Positions 59,928 to 64,000 of a DNA stretch of 64,000 nt are shown here, one piece after another. The DNA lies in the NCBI RefSeq assembly GCF_004793885.1, contig NZ_SRYG01000005.1, positions 53,234-117,233 of the forward strand, written 5' to 3'. The translations under genes were made by a program, and so were the position numbers. Under the pieces are notes generated by a model. The model did not search any database and was not told the DNA's origin. It was given only the letters and a program-made list of their open reading frames with translations. The DNA comes from Dubosiella muris (GTDB lineage: Bacteria > Bacillota_I > Bacilli_A > Erysipelotrichales > Erysipelotrichaceae). Within the stretch, counting starts at the first letter, position 1, and the number at the start of each line of letters is the position of its first letter.

Positions 59928-60719
59928 CTATTCCAGATTGACACCTTTGCTCAGCGTCTTGAGCGCGATGGCGTCCAGCGCCAGCGAAACGACAATGTAG
60001 TACATCGTTCCCAGCATGAAAATCGACTTGATCATCGTGACGCCTGGTTCGGCGCTTTCTCTAAACAGCTCCATAACGGATGGATCGAACAAGCCGTACA
60101 CGAACAGGATCGCCACCGACAGCACGGATCCAAGAAAATACAAACCAAGTCCAAACAACACCGCCTTGGCCGGCTTGTCTTTCCAGCACCGGTACCCGAG
60201 CACGATGCCCGCGTAGCCGGCTGTCATCGCGAAGCCCATCTCGAAATAATACACGAAAAAGACAGAGGCGAGCAACGCAGACGTCGACGAGTACCCGAGT
60301 GCCTCCTTGCCTGTCATGACGATGCCATTTATAACCATCTGGTAGTCTTGGCTATAAAAGGCGATCCACAAGCCAAGAGCCGCAGTCGCCAGACAAAGAA
60401 GCAGGCCGAGCATGCCCGACAGCCACTGGGCGATATAAACACTCGAGCGCGAAACCGGCAGCGTGTTCGTCAAATAACCTTCGTCCTTGTACATCGAGCG
60501 AATCATGTATGTCCAGCCGCTAATGAGCGGCATCAGGACGCAGCCAATCAAAAGCACGATGTCGACCGAAATCGCGATCGTCTGCAAAGTCGAGAAAACC
60601 GGGCCGTGCCCCAGCGAGAGCAGCCGGACGATCAAAGCGGTCGCCAAAGCGATCAGGCAATAGGGGACAAGCCGCCGCGCCTGGTTTTTCAAATCGTATT
60701 TCAACAGTTTTCCTACCAT
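59928..60719 (-). CDS. ABC transporter permease (YtrC/ABC-2-like)
   Basis: Membrane subunit of the third ABC system here. 263 residues with six hydrophobic segments (e.g. LVPYCLIALATALIVRLLSL, TIAISVDIVLLIGCVLMPLI, ALLASVFFVYYFEMGFAMTA). The N-terminus MVGKLLKYDLKNQAR is typical of small GntR-linked ABC permeases. Its start overlaps the ATPase stop by 7 bases. Together with the GntR and ATPase genes it forms a YtrA-type operon; such systems usually respond to wall-active antibiotics or membrane stress. The substrate is not known. Confidence 0.85.
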   Translation of the reverse strand: MVGKLLKYDLKNQARRLVPYCLIALATALIVRLLSLGHGPVFSTLQTIAISVDIVLLIGCVLMPLISGWTYMIRSMYKDEGYLTNTLPVSRSSVYIAQWLSGMLGLLLCLATAALGLWIAFYSQDYQMVINGIVMTGKEALGYSSTSALLASVFFVYYFEMGFAMTAGYAGIVLGYRCWKDKPAKAVLFGLGLYFLGSVLSVAILFVYGLFDPSVMELFRESAEPGVTMIKSIFMLGTMYYIVVSLALDAIALKTLSKGVNLE

Positions 60720-61411
60720 TTGTATGTCCTCCGGAAGTATTCGTCAATCGAGCAGTTTTGCTCGCCGCGCAGCGTGTCGGCGTCCACATGCTGCTTGATC
60801 TCGCCATCTTCTATAATAATGACTTCGTCCAGGATCCGCTCGATGTCGGCAATCAAATGCGTGGACAGCACCACGGTCGCTCCTTGTGCGAAATTCGATA
60901 AAATCGTATCCAAAATATAGTCCCGGGTCGCCGGATCGACGCCGCCAAGCGGCTCGTCCAAAATGTACAGCTTCGCCTTGCGCGCCATAACAAGAATGAG
61001 CTGAAGCTTTTCCTGCATGCCCTTGCTCATGGTGCCTATTTTCATCTTGTCGTCCAGCCCAAGCTCCTTGATGAGCCGATTCGCCTTTTCCGTGTCGAAA
61101 TCCGAATAAAAATCCGCGAAATAACGCACGACGTCTTTCACCTTCATTCCCCGATCCAAATACGTTCGTTCCGGCAAATACGACACGATTTGCTTTGTCG
61201 CCGTTCCCGGCGTCTGGCCGTCGATTCGAATCTCGCCCTCGTCGATCGTGAGCAAATCGTTGATGAGTTTGATCAACGTCGTTTTGCCCATACCGTTTTT
61301 TCCGATCAATCCGACAATGCGTCCGGCCGGAATCGACAGCGACACGTCCTTTAGCGCCTGCTTGTTTCCATACGATTTGGAAACGTGGCGCACTTCCACG
61401 ATGGATGTCAT
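60713..61411 (-). CDS. ABC transporter ATP-binding protein
   Basis: ATPase of the GntR-linked ABC system. 232 residues: Walker A LIGKNGMGKTTLIKL (about 36-50), a Q-loop region, signature MSKGMQEKLQLILVMARKAK, Walker B LYILDEPLGGVDPATRD, switch His VLSTHLIADIE. The signature SKGMQ differs from the usual SGGQ, as is common in YtrB-like proteins. Five bases separate it from the GntR gene upstream, and it overlaps the permease downstream. Confidence 0.92.
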   Translation of the reverse strand: MTSIVEVRHVSKSYGNKQALKDVSLSIPAGRIVGLIGKNGMGKTTLIKLINDLLTIDEGEIRIDGQTPGTATKQIVSYLPERTYLDRGMKVKDVVRYFADFYSDFDTEKANRLIKELGLDDKMKIGTMSKGMQEKLQLILVMARKAKLYILDEPLGGVDPATRDYILDTILSNFAQGATVVLSTHLIADIERILDEVIIIEDGEIKQHVDADTLRGEQNCSIDEYFRRTYKW

Positions 61412-61416
61412 TGTTT

Positions 61417-61773
61417 CTACTCTCCTTTTTTCAGCAGCGCGATTGCCTCTTCCACGCCATAGCCGAGCGCGTCCAGTTCGCCTAGGCAGCGCCGCACGAT
61501 TTCGGCCGCGTGTTGATCCCGCGCTTTTTCGATCAGAGAACAGTTGTCCGACACGAATTTTCCATTCGTCCGTTCCGTGTAAATGAGCTTTTTCCTTTCC
61601 AGCTCCTGAAGCGCTTTTTGCATCGTGTTCGGATTGACTTGATACATCGAAGCGAACTCCCGAACGGAAGGCAGCTTCTCGTCAGGCCGGTACTGACCGG
61701 TCAAAATCGCCTGTTCGACACGCTCGACAAGCTGAACGTAAATCGGACGGTCGTTGGTAAATGGGTGATCCAT
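61417..61773 (-). CDS. YtrA-subfamily GntR regulator
   Basis: Short GntR-type repressor, 118 residues: winged helix at about 10-75 (PIYVQLVERVEQAILTGQYR, then PDEKLPSVREFASMYQVNPN and TMQKALQELERKKLIYTERT), followed by a small dimerisation tail of about 40 residues and no ligand-binding domain. This is the YtrA pattern, always linked to ABC genes as here. AAAGGAGC precedes the ATG. An inverted repeat 20 bp upstream is the likely operator for autoregulation of the operon. Confidence 0.93.
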   Translation of the reverse strand: MDHPFTNDRPIYVQLVERVEQAILTGQYRPDEKLPSVREFASMYQVNPNTMQKALQELERKKLIYTERTNGKFVSDNCSLIEKARDQHAAEIVRRCLGELDALGYGVEEAIALLKKGE

Positions 61774-61792
61774 GCTTTCAAGCTCCTTTCAC

Positions 61793-61820
61793 TGTATCAC
61801 TGACCTAACACAATGATACA
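61793..61820. promoter_or_regulatory. Operator of the GntR-ABC operon
   Basis: TGTATCA (61793-61799), 14-base centre, TGATACA (61814-61820): perfect 7-bp arms, 20 bp upstream of the GntR start. Part of the right arm lies at the mutY stop. Confidence 0.6.
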
Positions 61821-61821
61821 T

Positions 61822-62814
61822 CTATTCCTTTTCGTTTTCAACATCTTCGTCGATTTTCTCCCGCGCTTCCTCGAAAAACGGCGCGAAGGCCGACGGAAGC
61901 GCGAGCTCGTTCTCGATTTGATCCACCGAATAAAATCCCGCATCCTCTTTCACAAAGACGAGCGTGGCGTCCATCTGCCACTCCACATGCGAAAAGATGT
62001 GGGTGTAGGGCGCGAGCGGCTCGGTTCGCACGACTTCGTCAGGCATCGTTTCGTCAAACTCGTATAAATTGGCCAGCAGGCCAGTTTTCGGACGCCGGTT
62101 CATGTGGAACCCCTTGCCGTCGGTCCACACGTACACGTGCTTGCGCTCGACTCGGCGCGCCTTTTTTTCCGGCTTGACCGGCAACGTTTCGGGTTCATCG
62201 GTCTGGCACCACGCCGCGACCGGACATTGGTCGCATTTGGGATTTTTCGGCGTGCACACCATCGCGCCCAGCTCCATGAGCGCCTGATTGTACGCCTCGA
62301 TTGGCTCGCAAAGGGAGTCGTCCACAAGCCGGGCGATTTGTTTTTTGGTCGCCGCTTTCGTCACATCCGCCCGCACATCGTACAAGCGGGAAAATACGCG
62401 GACCACATTGCCGTCGATGGCGCTGACTTTTTCCCCGAACGCGATGCTGGCGATCGCGCCGGCCGTGTAGTCGCCGATGCCCGGAAGCGTTTTGAGCTCG
62501 GCTTTCGTGGAAGGCAGCCGGCCGTCAAAGCGCTCCACGCACTCGATGGCGCACTTTTTCAAATTGCGGCACCGCGAATAATAGCCAAGTCCCTCCCACG
62601 CCTTGTGGAGCGACTCGTCGTCGGCTTGGGCAAGCGAAGGCAAATCGGGATAGAGCCGGATGAAGTTTTCAAAATAGGGCAGCATCGCCTCGATGCGCGT
62701 CTGCTGGGCCATGATCTCGCTGATCCAAATAAAATACGGATTCCGGTTTTGTCGAAAAGCGAGCTTGCGGGCGTTGGCCTCGTACCACGCAAGCAGTTTG
62801 GTTTGCATTGTCAT
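61822..62814 (-). CDS. mutY: A/G-specific adenine DNA glycosylase
   Basis: Removes adenine mispaired with 8-oxoguanine. 330 residues from the ATG at 62814 (AGGAGAGG upstream); a longer frame exists but its start has no ribosome site. The helix-hairpin-helix is LPGIGDYTAGAIASIAFG (about 110-127), the general acid Glu33 is in SEIMAQQTR and the catalytic Asp134 in AIDGNVVRV. The 4Fe-4S cluster ligands are Cys187, Cys194, Cys197 and Cys203 (CTPKNPKCDQCPVAAWC). The C-terminal NUDIX-like 8-oxoG-reading domain follows (FHMNRRPKTGLLANLYEFDE). Followed by the GntR-ABC operon but not obviously linked to it. Confidence 0.95.
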   Translation of the reverse strand: MTMQTKLLAWYEANARKLAFRQNRNPYFIWISEIMAQQTRIEAMLPYFENFIRLYPDLPSLAQADDESLHKAWEGLGYYSRCRNLKKCAIECVERFDGRLPSTKAELKTLPGIGDYTAGAIASIAFGEKVSAIDGNVVRVFSRLYDVRADVTKAATKKQIARLVDDSLCEPIEAYNQALMELGAMVCTPKNPKCDQCPVAAWCQTDEPETLPVKPEKKARRVERKHVYVWTDGKGFHMNRRPKTGLLANLYEFDETMPDEVVRTEPLAPYTHIFSHVEWQMDATLVFVKEDAGFYSVDQIENELALPSAFAPFFEEAREKIDEDVENEKE

Positions 62815-62855
62815 ATCGTTCCTCTCCTGCATTGGTTTGGTTTTATTATACCAAA

Positions 62856-62886
62856 GAAAAAAAAGCCAGCTAAAAATCGGCTGGCT
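62856..62886 (-). terminator. Terminator of murQ
   Basis: AGCCAGC/GCTGGCT stem with a 9-base loop followed by eight T on the reverse strand. Confidence 0.8.
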
Positions 62887-62932
62887 AGCAAACAAGCGTT
62901 TTCGTATTCCTCCAGGCGGTACAATCCTTTTT

Positions 62933-63844
62933 TCATCGCATGTCCTTTTGTCGCAACAGCGCGTCGATCGACCCGCCAGCCTGCGCGAGATACCGCTCGG
63001 CTTCCGGCAGCGTGCACGAAGCCATTCCCATCACGACGGCTGATTTCACGTGCCCGTGCGCGGCGACAAGCGTTTCTTTCGCTTTTTCCTTGGAGAAACC
63101 GGTCGTTTCGCAAACGATATGGACGCCTCGCTCGATCAGCTTTTCATTGGCGAGCTGCACATCCACCATGTAGTTTTTATACACTTTTCCTAACCGCACC
63201 ATGCTCAACGTGCTAATCATGTTGACAACAAGCTTGGTCGCGGTTCCCGCCTTGAGCCGGGTGGAGCCGGTGAGCACTTCGGGACCGGCAACGGCTTCGA
63301 TCGTATCCGGGCATAAACGGGCGATGGGCGTGTCGGGATTGCAGACGACCGCCGCTGTCGAAGCGCCAATTTCCTGCGCAAAGGCCAGCCCACCAAGCAC
63401 GTATGGCGTCCTTCCGCTGGCGGCAAGTCCAATGACGATGTCGCCGGCATTCAGTCCGATGGCTTCGAGATCTTGTTTTCCAAGCTCCCGGGAATCTTCC
63501 ACGTCCGCGTTGGAAAAAGCGTGGTCTTTGCCCGCCAGCAAACCGATGACGACACCTTCCGGAACGCCAAAGGTGGGCGGACATTCCAGCGCGTCCATCA
63601 ATCCGATCATTCCGCTTGTTCCCGCGCCCATGTACACAAGGCGTCCCCCGCCTTGGAGCGCCTCGCTCGTTTTTTCAATCACGCGTTCGATTTGGCGCGT
63701 CTGGGATTCCAAACAAAGCACAGCTTTTTGATTCTCCGCGTTCATCAAGTCGATTTGTTCGGCGATGGACATCGCGCTCAACCCGGAAGAAGCCGGATTG
63801 GCGCTTTCCGTGACAAGTTGTTGTAGTTGAAACATATTCTTCAC
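62933..63844 (-). CDS. murQ: N-acetylmuramic acid 6-phosphate etherase
   Basis: Lyase that splits lactate from MurNAc-6-phosphate to give GlcNAc-6-phosphate, used to recycle cell wall sugars. About 303 residues with two SIS-type halves: RLVYMGAGTSGMIGLMDALE (about 68-87) is the sugar-phosphate loop, GLAASGRTPYVLGGL (about 139-153) the second, and NPDTPIARLCPDTIEAVAGP, then EVLTGSTRLKAGTATKL is the MurQ signature. The GTG at 63844 overlaps the stop of the upstream partial gene (GTGA); an ATG three codons later (63835) is an alternative with a slightly better spacing from AAAGGTG. A terminator follows. Confidence 0.95.
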   Translation of the reverse strand: MKNMFQLQQLVTESANPASSGLSAMSIAEQIDLMNAENQKAVLCLESQTRQIERVIEKTSEALQGGGRLVYMGAGTSGMIGLMDALECPPTFGVPEGVVIGLLAGKDHAFSNADVEDSRELGKQDLEAIGLNAGDIVIGLAASGRTPYVLGGLAFAQEIGASTAAVVCNPDTPIARLCPDTIEAVAGPEVLTGSTRLKAGTATKLVVNMISTLSMVRLGKVYKNYMVDVQLANEKLIERGVHIVCETTGFSKEKAKETLVAAHGHVKSAVVMGMASCTLPEAERYLAQAGGSIDALLRQKDMR

Positions 63845-64000
63845 CTTTTCCTCTTTCTGCTTTTGTGTTTAACCACACTATATTTCTTTTTCGAGTCGTT
63901 CTCAATCCACTTCGCCGCTTTCGAAAAAAAATCTCCATACTCCGGGGTGTACCACACGGAATGTAACTTTAGACAAAAATCTATTGTTTCATTCCTTTTT
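63841..64000 (-). CDS. C-terminal end of an unidentified gene cut by the window edge
   Basis: The reverse strand is open from the window edge for 52 codons to TGA: KRNETIDFCLKLHSVWYTPE, then YGDFFSKAAKWIENDSKK, ending in a very basic tail KHKSRKRKR. It reads like a real C-terminus and its stop overlaps the murQ GTG by 4 bases, implying translational coupling. I do not recognise the family. The basic tail suggests nucleic acid or membrane-surface contact, but that is weak. Confidence 0.5.
   Translation of the reverse strand, partial: KRNETIDFCLKLHSVWYTPEYGDFFSKAAKWIENDSKKKYSVVKHKSRKRKR

Overview
The window looks like chromosomal DNA of a gut-type, fermentative, low-oxygen Bacillota (Gram-positive). 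The evidence is strong AGGAGG-type ribosome binding sites, sigma-A-like promoters, CcpA-type cre sites, Rho-independent terminators after most operons, a glycyl radical enzyme, an EtfAB-linked lactate dehydrogenase, a diacylglycerol glycosyltransferase, and the LiaF/LytTR and YtrA-type GntR/ABC families. Erysipelotrichia is my best guess for the class, from overall protein flavour only, and is not proven. Most of the window has moderate GC. AT-richer stretches (about 5.9-8.9 kb, 18.6-26 kb, 41-47 kb) carry accessory and decaying genes.

Layout. 0-5.4 kb: a truncated trkA, a PlsY-like acyltransferase overlapping a GT28 lipid glycosyltransferase, then a MATE pump and HAD phosphatase operon behind a structured leader. 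5.6-9.8 kb: small proteins, an SH3 lipoprotein, and remnants of a response-regulator receiver domain and a BglG/LicR-type PTS regulator. 9.9-15.8 kb: an alpha/beta hydrolase with Asp at the nucleophile position, two 6-phospho-beta-glucosidases, orphan PTS IIA and IIB subunits with no IIC, and a ROK sugar kinase, with cre-like and palindromic operators. 15.9-18.5 kb: LytTR-LiaF and a CNNM/CBS membrane protein.

18.6-26 kb is an accessory patch: a dinJ-yafQ toxin-antitoxin pair whose toxin is split by an IS605-family element (intact tnpB, broken tnpA), tRNA-Arg(CCT), an AlbA-type regulator, an integrase remnant, an AAA/DUF4143 ATPase with an in-frame amber stop, and a DUF2975-XRE pair. 26-29 kb: an MFS pump, uracil permease and tRNA-Arg(CCG). 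29.2-32.3 kb: an overlapping DJ-1 / gamma-glutamylcysteine ligase / ATP-grasp operon, a candidate route to a small thiol. 32.4-33.4 kb: DUF308 and Rrf2. 33.4-37.4 kb: a glycyl radical enzyme, its activase and an FSA-type aldolase, the same set as E. coli ybiW-ybiY-fsaA, which suggests anhydro-sugar-phosphate catabolism. 37.5-40.9 kb: cysK, a ROK-type regulator coupled to a PHP phosphatase, and a VOC protein.

41-47 kb: a Fic protein, two ABC systems with nearly identical tandem hairpins behind them, and an XRE-TPR regulator of RNPP type. 47.5-51.8 kb: etfB-etfA-lctD (electron-confurcating lactate oxidation) with a FadR/LldR-type regulator, a matching operator and a cre site. 51.8-57.4 kb: VanY-like peptidase, BrnQ, and secA-prfB with the programmed +1 frameshift directly after a 12-bp perfect hairpin. 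57.6-64 kb: an anchored unknown protein, a second Fic protein, a GntR-ABC operon, mutY, murQ and a partial gene at the edge.

The most distinctive points are the thiol-operon candidate, the anhydroglycolysis-type cluster, the prfB hairpin, the MATE leader, and the frame-perfect IS605 insertion that disarms a toxin and leaves an RNA-guided nuclease gene without its transposase.
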